A stretch of DNA of 64,000 nucleotides from Megaustenia siamemsis (taxonomy: Eukaryota; Mollusca; Gastropoda; Stylommatophora; Ariophantidae): NCBI GenBank assembly GCA_032433765.1, contig JAVIAB010000051.1:51300030-51364029 (forward strand). Reading direction: 5' to 3'. Positions 32,348 to 45,304 of this stretch are shown here, piece after piece. Made by a program: the position numbers and the translations under genes. Every line of letters begins with the position of its first letter. The stretch's first letter is position 1. Under the pieces are notes generated by a model. It saw only the letters and a program-made list of their open reading frames with translations. It did not search any database and had not been told where the DNA came from.

Positions 32348-34136
32348 TGAGTTATTGAGTTATTTGCGGGTCATCATCATTGCACTCCGAACTTGTCCAT
32401 AGGTGCTCAGATCCCCTCCTCAGCAATTCCCTCAGTGTCCAGCGACTGACGACTCCAGTTCTATGTTGGTTGATAAGTCTTCTTACACGGCCACCAAGTT
32501 TCTCATTTCTGGCTGTGCCCATCTTAACTCCCATTTCCATCATCCGAAGAAGCGACGTTGATCTGTGTTTGTCGAAGTCCCGTGCTCTTCCCACATCTCG
32601 GAGTGCATTGATGATGTCCGCCCGATCCATCGGTTGCCCGTCCTCAACGACAGCGCAGCTAGCCAACCTGTCCGCTCTCTCATTTCCCCGCACTCCCGCA
32701 TGTCCAGGGACATAGACAAAGGTGACCTTACGTATTTTGGATTTCTGCAACGACTCTACCCATTGCATGCGTACAAAGCCCGTCTCCACTTTTTTTATCA
32801 TGCTCATCGAATCACTCAGTATACATGCGTGGATGTAGTCTTGTGACTCTAACCATTTGAATGCCTTGGTCACTGCCATCACCTCCATTGTCATGCTACT
32901 CGTGGTCATGGCGTATGCACCACTGTCTTCCTTGGCTATTCTGCCTGCCGAACGTGCTGTAAATGCCCATGCACTTCTTTCGTGTCGTCTTACAGATCCG
33001 TCTGTATAGATGACTGCATCTTTCTCATCGGTGTTATCGCAGATGAGACCGTTGACCTCAGCATTAACCACGACCGGGTTCTGTTCCCTACTTTTCCTGT
33101 CGAGTGTGACAATACATGAGAAAGTCCCCTTGAATGACGTAGGCGCCGGTATCCACTCCTCACCAACGCTGAGATTGGTAAGCCCACAGACCTGTTTGAT
33201 GACATCTTCTGCTCGGCCCACCCATGATTTGCCTCTTTTTAGCCTGGTACCTTTCTCTGTGTTGAGCACGTGGTGCAATGGATGCTCTGTATCTGTACTA
33301 ATCTTCAGGTATGCTCGTGCTCTCCAGATCTTGATTCTGTCATCCATGGTTGGAAAGTCAAGAAGATACCTCATTGCCACACAGGGAGTGTCCCTCGTAC
33401 ATCCCAGGATAATGCGCATGGCTTCATTTTGTAATTTTCTCCAGACTATCAATTTGAGTCGTACTGACAGTAAGAATGGCCAGGGCATACTCGATTGGTG
33501 CAAGGACTAATCCCTGGAACAGAAGAGTAAGTAGCCTCTGCTCGATGTTGGCAGCTGCCATGACCTTCAAGGCGGCTAATCCTTTGCGGGATTTTGTTAT
33601 CACATGGTCGACGTGGTCCCGAAAACACAGGCTGCGATCAAACTTAACTCCGAGGTATGTCATCAACTTGTCCCTGGTCACCTCATCAGCTCCCATTCGT
33701 ACTACCGGTGTGGTCGTATTAACGATATGATTGTTAAGGGAGAACCATGAAACTGATGCTTTATTAGGATTAACCAAGGCACCTGAAACCCCACACCAGG
33801 AAGAAATGCGATCGAGTTCGTCTTGCATTGTGGAGGCGATTCCCCGTCTGTCTCTTCCCTGTGGATATACCAGGATATCATCAGCAAAAGTCATAGTTCT
33901 TCCCCTCCCATCCAGCTGTTGGGCCGTGATCGTTATTGTGTACACATTAAATAGAACTGGTGACAATGGTGAGCCTTGTGGCAGCCCAGGACAAATGGAT
34001 GTTGGCTCGGAAGACCAACTTCCACATCTGAGTATCACCTTCCTCTGAAACAGTGCCGCGGCGATCCATCTTATGAGGAAGGAGTTCACCGCCAGTTTGA
34101 GAAGCATATGCATGAGATATTCAAATGGTACCCAAG
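32348..34136 (-). pseudogene. LINE 'B' (RNase H-bearing), 5'-truncated, one frameshift
   Basis: The 5' part (34113-33424) holds reverse transcriptase: PGLPQGSPLSPVLFNVYT, catalytic TFADDILVYP, VRMGADEV and YLGVKFDRSL. A frameshift near 33430 leads into a 383-codon frame (33503-32352) with NEAMRIILGCTRDTP, then RNase H: D168 (YTDGS), E207 (MTMEVMA), D231 (LSDSMS), D278 (GNERADRLA). The full catalytic set is present, unlike the nested copy at 12198. RNase H after the reverse transcriptase places it in the I/jockey-like group. It lies in a 37-bp tandem repeat, flanked by TATAAGTAT at 32339-32347 and 34137-34145, a TSD. No endonuclease part is present. Confidence 0.93.
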
Positions 34137-34145
34137 TATAAGTAT

Positions 34146-34639
34146 ATCAATGTATAAGGTGATATGTAAAAAATATAAGTATATCAATTTATAAGGTAAT
34201 ATGTAAAAAAGAAGTGTTTTGATAAACTGAGATTTCTTTATCAATGAATTATCTTTATATCAATAAATCAAAATGTCTCTATCGAGAAAATGAAAGATGT
34301 CTCTGTTGTGTAACTGAGAGACTTCAGGAAAAATAAGTATTTTAATTAGTTACAGTTCTTCTGTGAAGAACTACTGTTGGAAAGATTGAAATATTTTATT
34401 TAAAGAGATGATGAATGAACTGATAATATATTTCTGCAAGAAAAGTTTAATATTACCAGAAGATGTATGAATGCAAAAATGTGGTAAATAAGTGAATAAT
34501 TTAGAGAACATTATTTTGTTAATGACGAAAAAAAATCGAAAGACTATCAGTCTGTACTGGGGAATACAATGATTGTTGAACAAAAATACTTTTGTAAGAA
34601 ATAGATCAATCAATGGAGGCGAAGGCGCGCCTCCCAGCA
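34146..34639. other. No recognisable gene
   Basis: The end of the 37-bp repeat, then AT-rich sequence without motifs. Confidence 0.4.
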
Positions 34640-34930
34640 CCAGAGCTGGAAGTTGTCAGTGATCGACAGCTGATGGCTTGCGCCAGGATCGGTGAAGCAG
34701 AACCATCCAGACCCTGCTCCACCTCTCCATGGTGCCTATAGTAACAGACTAACCTGTCTAGTCTGGCCAAGCGAGTTGAGATCGACGAGGGAAGACAACC
34801 CGGTACTCAAAAATGTCATGCTGAAATCGGTTGTGTTGGACCGAAAGGCGCAAATATCACAGTTATACTGTAAACCACAACACAACGTAGACACGCCTAC
34901 TTAACGTCCTTTTACAACATTGAAAAGATC
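34640..34930 (+). repeat. DR1 dispersed repeat, copy 3
   Basis: TTGCGCCAGGATCGGTGAAG, CTCCACC..TCCATGGTGCCTAT, GTCTGGCCAAGCGAG, GGTACTCAAAAATG, AAATCGGTTGTGTTGGACC, GGCGCAAATATCACAG and CTTAACGTCC. This is the copy that best links the 5.7-kb and 62.6-kb members. Confidence 0.75.
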
Positions 34931-35499
34931 AACTGATGAAGATATTTATTCAAATAAAACACTGACTGTCCAACCAAGAAATAGACTTGGAAATATAATT
35001 GAACGACCAAGGCATTTACATGATGAAAGATAGTATAACTAAGAGGTAATTTGTCTGTGCTGTAAAGGTCATTAGGATAAGATATTTATTGAGAGGTCGC
35101 AAGAACAAAAATGACTTTTTAAGGGTACATAATTAGAACAATAAGCGTCTGTATAGAAGAGAATGATTAATTACAAGATGTCTGGGAATGATAGGTTATT
35201 AAATTTATATTTAGTACACGTGAAAAAAATATTTATATAACAATTCGCTAATAATGCAAAATTATTGGATTAAAATTAATTGGAAAAGGCGCTTTAATAC
35301 ATTGTAAGTAATAGATGAAAGAAAGCACAATGGTACTATTCACGATCACACTACTTCGTCATGTAGATTTTTTTCTAGTCCGCAAACACCACATCAACGA
35401 TATAACATTAACACGAGATTTTTACAGTTCAGATAGCAACAAATGATCGCGCACTTGAAATGGAATAATTGGATTATATTTTTACAACAGGAAAATCGA
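34931..35499. other. No recognisable gene
   Basis: AT-rich unique sequence. Nothing recognised. Confidence 0.4.
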
Positions 35500-35670
35500 G
35501 GGAATGAAAGAGAGAGAGAAAGAAAAGCAGAGTGAAAAAATTAATTCAGGACAATTTATGAGAGCAGTTGTTAGGATGTCAACAACGGAACTGATAAACA
35601 GATTTAGAGATAACAAGTTATGGAGAGACATGATTTCCTACGCACCACAAGACACGGCGCATGATGATAA
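35500..35670 (+). pseudogene. RTE 3' end
   Basis: MSTTELINRFRDNKLWRDMI then SYAPQDTAHDD matches the RTE end STTEMINSCRDRKLWRDMI and terminates in ATGATGATAAT. Only the last ~40 codons remain. Confidence 0.8.
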
Positions 35671-35934
35671 TTATAAGAGGAGAAGCAGGTGCAAAAGCTG
35701 ATTTAAAGCACCTACAATAAATGATCTGGCATAGCGTATCCTTTCTGTGACAGAGAGCAGATATAGGGCTGGAAGGTCAAGTACTGGTAATAGTTTTTAA
35801 ATTTGACAACTCCAAGAAAAATGCAGGGACTGTCTTCATTGCTTCTGTTGACCCCACAAAGGTAAAGCTGATACAGTGGGTAGAGCAGGGCTCTCTAATT
35901 GCTTGAGAATTATGCCTGCCCATCTTTTGCTGCT
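35671..35934. other. Unassigned
   Basis: Between two LINE remnants. No motif. Confidence 0.35.
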
Positions 35935-36765
35935 TATACCGATCATTTCATTAAGGAATGAATGCATCAGTACAGTTCGATGACAGCATATCTGAATGCT
36001 CTGAAGTAAAAATCGAGGTTACGCAAGGTCTTTGCTCTTATCCTCTTCAGAATATTTTTCTTAAACCATGCATTCCCAATTCCCAGCAGCTTCCAGTGAC
36101 GCCTACATAAACGGAAGACCTGCTAGTTCATTATTCAACTCAGCTCGCTTGAAAGCAAAATATGGAAACAACTAAAGCGATAATAAGTGATATTGTGCTG
36201 ACGATGCAGTTCTAGAGTCCCACAACGGAAATAAGTTTGCAGTCATTGATTAATAGTTTAGCCAAACATGCGACCTAGTCGTTAACGGAAAGATTTTTGG
36301 AAAAATAATTATCGCAGCAAGAGATACCAAACCCACTATCTAAACTTTCAATAGAAGTCCACTTGAATCAGTCTAAAGATTGAACTATATTGGATGCACT
36401 CACTGACCCTATGTTTTTGAGGAAAATGAAATAAATATACGAATTTGTGAGACCGACCCCAGATTTTTAGTAAACTAACACAACAGGTAGAATGCGACGA
36501 AATTAACATGAACGATGAAGGTTTGATATATCACTTTTTGTACGAATCTAAAACTTGGATAACCTATTCAGGATACAATAAAGGACTAAACAGTTTCAGC
36601 ATGTGCTTTATTAGAAAAATCATGAACATCGCAGGACAGAATAACTAACACAGATGTTCTGAAGTGTTCTAAACTTCCATCCATTACGACAAGAAAGTGT
36701 CAACGATTAAGAAGACTGAGACATGTTAGAAGAACAGAGACAATGCATCCCACAATATAAATTTT
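35935..36765 (+). pseudogene. Heavily decayed LINE reverse transcriptase (another lineage)
   Basis: Scattered motifs in order: SVQFDDSISE..EVKIEVTQGLC (motif before the catalytic site), a trace of ADDA.LESHN near 36200, FNRSPLESV..LNYIGCTH near 36350, LYESKTWITYSG near 36540, LNSFSMCFIRKIMNIAGQN and DVLKCSKLPSITTRKCQRLR near 36650. This matches the finger-palm and C-terminal plan of RTE-like LINEs, but wording differs from the 15.6-kb element, so it is another family. Many stops. Very old. Confidence 0.65.
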
Positions 36766-37858
36766 ACAGAGACCTATTATATTCTATTATAATCATGGAA
36801 TCAGTTTTATTGTAGTCGGAGCATCCCCATATCCGCTCCAACGCCCGTCCAAGCATTTCTCGAAGTGTAGAAGACTGATTGTTCCTGGAAGGTGTTGATT
36901 GTAGATAGATCTGCTTTTCCCTAAAACACTCCGGATCTGCCAGACCCCTTTACCGCTTGTCCACCTTTAGACATCTTAATTTCTTAATGTATACATCCTT
37001 GTCCCATCCTCTCATCTTCCTCCTCTTCTTTAAAGGAGTGAAGAACAAACTTATATAAAGGCCATATATGTCTAGATGCGAAGGGATGGACCGAAATTGA
37101 TATGCAAAGATGTCTGCAATTCATTCTTGAGTGAACTCTCCATTAGTGTTATAATCTAGTAGCTGACAGACGATCGTCGCACACGGAGGAGAAATGTAAA
37201 CAACTATAATATTTTCAAAAGAATATACTCAAAGAGTTAAACGAGACTCAAGAAGAAATAGGCGAAGTCTCTCGATATAAAACTGTCATGTTATTCTGTA
37301 GCCGAAACCATATTCTAATATTGGCGACATAAGTGAAGCTGTTGGAGAAAACTGCACCAGGCGGTTACAACTAAAGATCAACATTTGTCTGTTTCGGAAA
37401 GAACCATATAAATATAGTCAATGAAAGACGCATTTGTTGCTAACCACATTTAAAGATAGGATTGTGACATTAAATATATATTTTGTGTGTGTGTGTTAAA
37501 TACAAGCACAATTCGCCAACACTTTGGAGGCAATACTGAGACAGCTGTAATAAGAATTTCAGAAAACAGCAACATAGTTCAGCCTATAACGAACAATCAA
37601 ATAAATAAATCGTTCTGCTTGAACTGAGAAATGATGAAATAAATAAATAAATGTTGCAGACACGACAAAATACTATAAATTGTATATATGTATATGGTAG
37701 AAGAAGGCATTTTAAACAAGCAGACAAGAAGACGACAGCTATCTGGATTAGAAATATACAAACATCTAAATAAAAATGTTTAACGATATGTAAAAATATA
37801 AAATAACAGTTTTGGAAACACATCAGAATCTAGAAATGGAGACGATCGTGATTTGAAC
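36766..37858. other. No recognisable gene
   Basis: AT-rich, with a short GT run near 37485. ORFs lack motifs. Confidence 0.4.
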
Positions 37859-38135
37859 ATGGGGGGACAGTACGTATGTCTGACAAATTTATGAAAAGAT
37901 TAACATGGAGGGACAGTACGTATGTCTGACAAATTTATGAAAAGATTAACATTGAGGGACAGTACGTATGTCTGACAAATTTATGAAAAGATTAACATTG
38001 AGGGACAGTACGTATGTCTGACAAATTTATGAAAAGATTAACATGGAGGGACAGTACGTATGTCTGACAAATTTATGAAAAGATTAACATGGAGGGACAG
38101 TACGTATGTCTGACAAATTTATGAAAAGATTAACA
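37859..38135. repeat. 46-bp minisatellite
   Basis: Six almost identical 46-bp units (GGAGGGACAGTACGTATGTC + TGACAAATTTATGAAAAGAT + TAACAT). Very low divergence suggests recent expansion. Confidence 0.96.
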
Positions 38136-38584
38136 ATTAACTGACGCACAAATACATGATTCTTTTTCTGAATGGATGACTTAGAGTACGAATAGATGAT
38201 TTCGGTTGATAAGTGGATAGATAATGCGCTTATACTAAGGTATGAAACTCGCTCCCCAGATTATCCTGCTAAGCTGTCGTGTGAAACGGTTGGGAATTTT
38301 TCCTGTAATGCAAATTCAGATGAGACTGGCTTGTTCTATCGGAAAATGATAATAACAAGTGACATACTTCCGGTCAATATGGTGGTTAGACGGCAGGAAT
38401 CGTTGAGGCTGTGTCTGAAAAGTGTTCCTTGTTGCTGTTTCGTTCTATTCCAAGTCCGGCTTGCTGCCGGAGCTAATGAGTTTAGTGCTTTGTGTACACC
38501 ATGAGCTGTGGTTTTCATCAGGATCGTGTTTCAATATTCCGATTGCTTACGATGAATTATGATATCGTATGACGAATGACAGAC
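38136..38584. other. Unassigned; 102-codon ORF without known domain
   Basis: The ORF at 38196-38504 (plus) has a cysteine-rich middle (SVPCCCFVLF) but no recognisable family, splice context or promoter. I cannot call it a gene. Confidence 0.3.
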
Positions 38585-38960
38585 AAGAGAATCACTGGAG
38601 TCTGTAGAAATGTGGTTTTACAGAAGAATGTTGAGAATACCATGGACAGCTAAGAAGAGTAATGAAGATGTTCTGAGAGAGGTCAAAGCAAAAAGAGAGC
38701 TAATATCCAATATTAGGAAGAAACAATCATTATTTTTTGGCCATGTAATGAGAAGAGAACAGCTGGAATATATTGTAACAACTGGAAAAATTGGGGGACG
38801 AAGAGATAGAGGGAAGCAAAGAGAAAAAAAAATAACAGACAGCTTAAGAGAATGGCTTGTCAGAAGATCAACAACAGAAATGATAAATAGCTGTCGAGAT
38901 CGAAAGTTGTGGAGAGACATGATCACCTACGCCAGTTGGCCGGGTACTTGAGATGATGAC
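38585..38960 (+). pseudogene. RTE 3' end, best-preserved tail copy
   Basis: A clean 113-codon frame encodes the RTE C-terminus: MWFYRRMLRIPWTAKKSNED, IRKKQSLFFGHVMRREQLEY, IVTTGKIGGRRDRGKQREKK, STTEMINSCRDRKLWRDMI, ending PGT and stop, followed by GATGATGAC. In family terms this region follows the reverse transcriptase and is rich in basic residues. It is the reference I used for the other tails and for tracing the satellite origin. Confidence 0.92.
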
Positions 38961-39690
38961 GAAGGACAGTCTTTTGATCAAAACAGATGAAACGCACAGC
39001 TCACGGTGTGCACAGAGTACTTAACTCAGTAGCTCCTGCAACACGTCCTCCTGAAAATGATGATCAGCATATTAAAAAAAATGTATAGCTCTTGATGATG
39101 CTAGGACATCACCTTGACTCCAAATCCGAACATATGAAACGCAGTTAGTAATCGGACTATACCCGTCGCACATCAAACAACAGACTGTAAGATGACCCTT
39201 CAATGTGAATTTGTGAAATTATGATTCCCTCCTGACTAACATGAACCTTCGGTACTCACCCCGGTGATGCGAAGTCATATACGAAACTTCATTCCGCCTT
39301 TCACTGTTAGCGTACGGCCGTTTTAGGGATATACAATCAGCCATTGTGATGACGTAGCACACACAACAATGGCTGCGCCCATAAAATCTCAATTACTCTA
39401 ATAAATACAGCCAACAACGCACGAAAAGGTGATGCACAATCTCTAAAGTGAAAACTGCGATTGACTTGGCAGACCAGTCCACATTAATGAGTTTGTAACA
39501 TGTAAATATTTGGCGTCAAACAATTGCTACGATGGCCTTGGCACAGCACTCAAATTTGTTGACGTAAACTGCATATCAACTCTAGACAAGGGAAGGTCGC
39601 ATTCACAAACTTGGACTTGACAAAATGATATTACACAACACACGTGGTCTTCGACGATACTTCGAAGTTTGTACATCATGATAAGGACTA
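38961..39690. other. No recognisable gene
   Basis: Unique sequence without motifs. Confidence 0.4.
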
Positions 39691-40330
39691 GCGTAATCAT
39701 GGAAGTAATTGGCGTGAACTTGGAAGGGATTGCCGTGATCATTGAAGGGATTGACGTGATCATTGAATGGATTGCCGTGATCACAGAAGGGATTGCCGTG
39801 ATCATGGAAGTAATTGGCGTGAACATGGAAGGGATTGCCGTGATCACTGAAGGGATTGACGTGATCATTGAATGGATTGCCGTGGTCATGGAAGGGATTG
39901 CCGTGATCATGGAAGGGATTGGCGTAATTATGGAATGGACTGGCGTGGCCAGCGAAGACATTGGCGTGATCATCTAAGAGTTTGGCGTGATCATATGAAG
40001 AAGTGGCATTATCATGGAAGAGATTGGCGTGTTCTTGGAAAGGATTGGCGATTTCAGGGAAAAGATTACTGGGATCGTTGAAAGGATTAGGATGATCCTG
40101 GAAAAGATTGGCATGATCATAGAAGGGATTGGCGTGATCAAGGTAGAGATCGGCATGATCTTAGAAGGGATTGGCGTGATCAGGGAAGATATTGTCATGA
40201 TCATAGAAGGGATTGGCGTGATCGTGGAAGAGATTGGCGTGATTACAGAAGGGAATGGCGTGACTATAGGAGGGATTGGCGTGATCATGCAGACGATAAT
40301 AAAAAGAGATTGTGTGCTCATGAAAGGGAT
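39691..40330. repeat. 21-bp minisatellite
   Basis: About 30 units of GATCATGGAAGGGATTGGCGT and variants. Because 21 bp is 7 codons, both strands stay open (VIMEGIG-type on plus, ITPIPSM-type on minus). These are repeat ORFs. Confidence 0.93.
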
Positions 40331-43300
40331 TAGTGCGATGACGAGAAAGAAATGTGTTGTCGTAGAAGGATTTTAGAAGTAGCGAAATGGGAATAAACAT
40401 GAAGACATTTAAAACCACGACAAACCTGGAGTAGATACAATAAAATATTATGACCGCTATACTTCGCGTTAGCTGATAAGACAAGACAAAATAAAAAAAA
40501 AAAAAGTATCAACTCAGCAAGACCTTCAACTACGACAAACACGAACAAAATAGATGATTCGTCTCTTTTTTTTTAAGAAAAAAAAACTGTTTTCTCTGGA
40601 TATAGCATGATGTAAGTACACTTATAATGAAAGATCACAAGACAACCATTGCATGAAACAAACTGAGTTCTTAAATTGGGTAAAAAGAAAGGTCTGAGGA
40701 AAAAAAATTAAATTTTGAAATAGATATTTGATGCAGATTTAGTGTTATTAAAGAAAATAATGATGATAGTTAATCTCATTTGGGTATAATTCACCAAGAT
40801 TTTCCACGATAAGTTCTGTGGTGCGGTTCTCAAAAGCAAATCAACTACCTTCATCAAAGGATGAACCAAAATAGTCATCATAAAAAGTGGGCTGGTCGTC
40901 AAGACTAATGTCACGTTTGCATGTCTGCTTGTAATTCATCTCTAACGGTCAGGGTCATTCACAGATAGTTGTCATATTTCTAATTGTTTCCCCTCATGTT
41001 ATTTAAAACCTTACTCACTGTTGTTGGCCGAAACGACGACTTTTGTTTTGGTAATTACCATGTAAAGCTGTTACCATACCACTTTTTTCTTATTTTTTTA
41101 AAAATTGCCATTATCATCAGCTTTACAGCAGCTTTGCATCTCTATGCATCTTGGTGCATCTTGGTGCATCTTGGTGCATCTTGGTGCATCTTGATGCCTT
41201 TACTCCTCACTGTTGTAGTCAGATACTAGCATCTAGATGGCCGTACATATTGTTTATGTTCCTGTGTTCCATTTGTGGGCACATTTGTGTGGCAATACAT
41301 GATACTCGGTTTCTTCTGTTCGTTTGGCTATAGGTATTTATGTCAGTTTCTTCCTGGACTAGCAATAATGTCATCAAGAACCATAACTGCTGATATCGGT
41401 AATCACATCTCTTCACAAATGTCAACCATCAGAAGGCTAGAAAAGCAGATCATTACAAACTTAGCGCTCGCCACCATTAGACATGTTTGTCGTTATGCCC
41501 TTGTGTAACTTCGATTAACGAGGAAAGCAAACGGACCATACGCCAATAGCATTTCTCTTGCATGATGCACGTGATTGTTTTTATGTTTTTCAATAATGTT
41601 TGTGTAATTTCATTGATAGGGATTTGATGGTGTTTCATTCATTGCGGACTGAATGTAAGCTGACCCATTTTTGATAATGTAAACAATGGGATCATGTGTA
41701 GAGAGAGCTTAGACAATATCCACTTGCCGCCCGCACACATGGGTATGTGGCTTGACCTACTTCAGAACGTGTCCACTAGTGGAACAGTGGTCAGCCTCTA
41801 GATATAGAGGTGTGCTGCGAATATAGAATAACCAGCCGCGTACCGCAAAACAAAGTCAAATGATGATTATAGAAGGTGGTGTGAAGTAGTTGTCTGGGGA
41901 AGTTAATTCTATAAAATGTGCCATATGACGTTTTCATCGGCAAGTTGGAGACGCCATTCCTTTCCCCACGGGTGGATGCGACACGTTAGCCTAAAAATGG
42001 CAACGCATCTAAGGGAAGGTAAACTCTCATTATAAACTGTCGCTGTCTAGCGGGTATCCGTTTGCGGAATAGACTTTGGGATTAAACCCTGAGGAAAAAT
42101 CCGGAGATGAAGTGCTTAAAGCAATTTAGTATTGTTTTCAACATTGCTATGGCAACTCCCGCTGCCCAGTTGGCACCAAAATTGTCTTGTCCTGCTAGAC
42201 CTTTGGATCACTCGGCTGCATGGAGGGAAGAAACATGTTGCATGGGCAACAACTTATCTCTTTCTATTTCTGCCGAAGCTCGCACCCTAGGAGAGGACCC
42301 TCCAGCTTCACCGTTTTGGTGTCGGCACAACACGCTCGCCACCTGACATAACAGAATAAAATAATTGTGATTTACTGCAGTACGAAGCTCATTTCCATGA
42401 TAAGTTCCTTGGAGATATTTGGAAACTGTATATCATTAGTGGTTTACTTTAGGGTCATCAACGTGGACGCTTGAAAACATGAGACTGTGAATCTTTAGAG
42501 TTCATAAATACATGGATACCACATCTCAGTTTTAACTACCAAATTTAAATAGCAACGCTGAAGTTGCGTATATAAGGTTAAAAGTGTAACAATGTAGACA
42601 TATTAATACATATAAGATCAACGACTGTACATTTGTATATATATATATATATATATATCTATTTAGTCAAGTTCATTGAACTGTGAATATTAATCTAGTC
42701 CCAATGGTGGTCATAATGGCGGTCCCCTGACCAGAACCGGCTCGCAAGTTTCATAAATAAATTCCTACATTAACTACTTATAGATTGAAAATAAGTTTCA
42801 GTTTGTTAATAAAAAAAAACTATTGAAATCCAAATCAATGACAGTCTTGGTTTATAATTGGCGCGACGAAGCTGTCTCTCTGCAAGTGGGCGAAAGCGTG
42901 CCAACATTAACATTTATTACTAAATCACATAAGATAATTGTTGATGGAACTGATCCTCTAGCCCTGCCCTGGTTATAGTCGGCCCTCTGTCAACCTTAAA
43001 TTTGGACACTACTGAAGGCGCTAGACTGCATTAATATGTACTTTTCTATTATTAATGATCTGAAACAAAGGCGCTGTGTTAATCTGTTTTATTATAGATT
43101 CTGATTCTTATTATATGTCCTGTACTGTCTTATAAGTCTTTTTCTACTAACTGAAGTCGCGGTTATCTTGTTATTACATACACTTACTAACCAGGTGATC
43201 TCGGTTTAAATCAAATTCTGACAAATACTTTCAGATCAACACTGCTTGGGGATTCACCTTTTTCTCTGAAAATAAGAACCACAGTTTTTTCTCTCGAAAA

Positions 43301-43740
43301 AAGAGGTATGAGGATCTAAACAAATAAATCAAAATTGTGCCAATAGTTTTCGGAAAATATTTGCCCGGACATCGTAATCCGAATTGCCAAAAGTCACTAA
43401 GGAAGTCCGTTGCTTTGCTCGTATGTTTTAGTTGTGTATATTTTTTAGTGCTTTGTCAGTCTATGTGTTTGTTCATGTTATAAAAATAGCGCCCGGTTGT
43501 TAGCAACCATTGAAGACATTATAATATACAGTGGCAGAGTAGCATACGCAGAACCACTGAGTCGGAATGAATAGCTTCAAATACACAGAGCTTGGTGGCG
43601 TTGAAATCACAGAGGTCTATAGCAAATGGTAATTTTGCTGTCAGGGTTACTCGGATCCATTATACTGTGGAAAGAGACACTTTTAACGTGCCTGAATATG
43701 GGGATGATGCTGTGATCGAATTGTTGGGAGAATATGCACT
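40331..43740. other. 3.4 kb without a recognised gene
   Basis: Contains a short 11-bp repeat (GCATCTTGGT-type, 41140-41195) preceded by CAGCTTTACAGCAGC at about 41123, which matches the tail of the inverted-repeat element at 61745-61786. A GC-richer segment at 41700-42360 carries a 79-codon ORF of unknown nature. A TA microsatellite lies at 42637-42658. I see no splice-supported exons or protein motifs. Confidence 0.45.
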
Positions 43741-43749
43741 AGAGTTCCC

Positions 43750-44085
43750 TGATGTGTTAATGGAATGATGCAGTAGTGTTCATTGATGTGTTGGTGGAAT
43801 GATGCAGTAGTGTTCATTGATGTGTTGTTGGAATGATGCAGTAATGTTCATTGATGTGTTGTTGGAATGATGCAGTAATGTTCATTGATGTGTTGGTGGA
43901 ATGATGCAGTAATGTTCATTGATGTGTTGTTGGAATGATGCAATAGTAATGTTCATTGATGTGTTGGTGGAATGATGCAGTAATGTTCATTGATGTGTTG
44001 TTGGAATGATGCAGTAGTAGTGTTCATCGATGTGTTGTTGGAATGATGCAATAGTAGTGTTCATTGATGTGTTGGCAGAACAACT
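43750..44085. repeat. 34-37-bp minisatellite
   Basis: About nine units of TTCATTGATGTGTTGGTGGA + ATGATGCAGTAATG, alternating GTTGG and GGTGG variants. Some units carry an extra TAG. Confidence 0.93.
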
Positions 44086-44640
44086 TGATGTCTTGGCATT
44101 ATAAGCATGCAGTGTTGTTTATCGATGTGTTAATAGAATGATGTAATAAATCATGGTGAGAATCACGTAGGAAAAATAGTTTATGACGGGCATGGCAGTT
44201 GACATCCTAGCTGAAAAAGCTCTTACGGTGCCCTATTATGATTGGAAGTTGAGAAAGTTTCAAAATAAATAATTGAACATATACAGAAGTCTCGAAACTC
44301 CAAGAAATTGTGCATACACATTGTGCAGATCATGGTGAAGCTCGTGGTAAACAAGGCCTTATGGAGTCCAGTGTTACGAAACTTGAGCGAACATGAGGAC
44401 AGGTACCATTTTAATTGATTAGTCTATTATTATATAATATTAGACTCGGGAAATTTATAACTGAGAGTGTAACGAGTGGTAAAAACGTGTTCAAAAAGAG
44501 GACGTTGATGTGCCTGTACAATTACGCAGTAAATGTCACTATATATATTTTGATTACCTTTAGTTGTCTCTGCGACATAAAACTAAGCACCTATGAATTT
44601 GTCAGGAGTACAGTCATGTTGAATCTTTGTCATAATAAAA
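44086..44640. other. No recognisable gene
   Basis: Nothing recognised. The plus ORF 44415-44945 overlaps the SINE that follows. Confidence 0.4.
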
Positions 44641-44955
44641 GGGGACTGGTTGGTCTCGAGGCAAGACGCTGGACAGAGAGGTTATGGGTTCAAATCCCGG
44701 CTACACCGGTTGGTGTTTTTATTTATATTTTCTATCTGCGGCAACCACCCCTGGACTCAGCAGCGAGGCACGGCTTGAAACGTCAATTATTCATCGACGG
44801 AAATAATATGAGTACCTCCGAAGTCGAAGATATCTGCCTGTGCGGCGAGGGACCCCTGTACACACGACTGCCAGGCAAAAATGGATTAACAAGCAAAATT
44901 CAGTTCCTAGTCCCTAGGGACTTCGTCAGAGGCAAAAGCTGGTGAACGAAAAAAA
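44641..44955 (+). mobile_element. tRNA-derived SINE with A-tail
   Basis: Begins GGGGACTGGTTGGTCTCGAG, with a strong box B GGGTTCAAATCCC at 44686-44698. The 5' ~70 bp read like a degenerate tRNA. The body runs to about 44943 and ends in an A-rich stretch. It does not resemble family S1. The 176-codon ORF across it is incidental. Confidence 0.75.
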
Positions 44956-45304
44956 AAATTTTTTTGTTAATTTAAAAAAATTAATAAAACAATCGCGAGC
45001 TACAAAATAGGCAGTAGTCGTGTTCAGCTTGGCCAGAAGTGGAATATTTCTTGCTAACATAAAAGCACATTAGAAACTAATTTGTTCCTTGACCAGACAT
45101 CACTTAATCCCTTGCATTAGTTATCTCTCGGAATCCTCCGCTTATCTCGCTAATGGTATAGCGTTGGTTGTGTTCGAGATTACCAGTCACGTGTACACTG
45201 TGACTATATTCCAGAGGGTTATAGAATAGCAGCCAGAGAAAATTAATGAACGGTTTATAAGAGGACATTTTCTAGCAAATACGAGAATTAATGTCTAATG
45301 AATA
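44956..45304. other. No recognisable gene
   Basis: Nothing recognised. Confidence 0.4.

Noticed and set aside
39527..40484. Long ORFs on both strands resembling repeat proteins
   Set aside because: The 21-bp period keeps frames open on both strands. No flanking exon, signal peptide or promoter.
44415..44945. 176-codon ORF
   Set aside because: Half of it is a tRNA-derived SINE (box B at 44686-44698). The rest has no motif.
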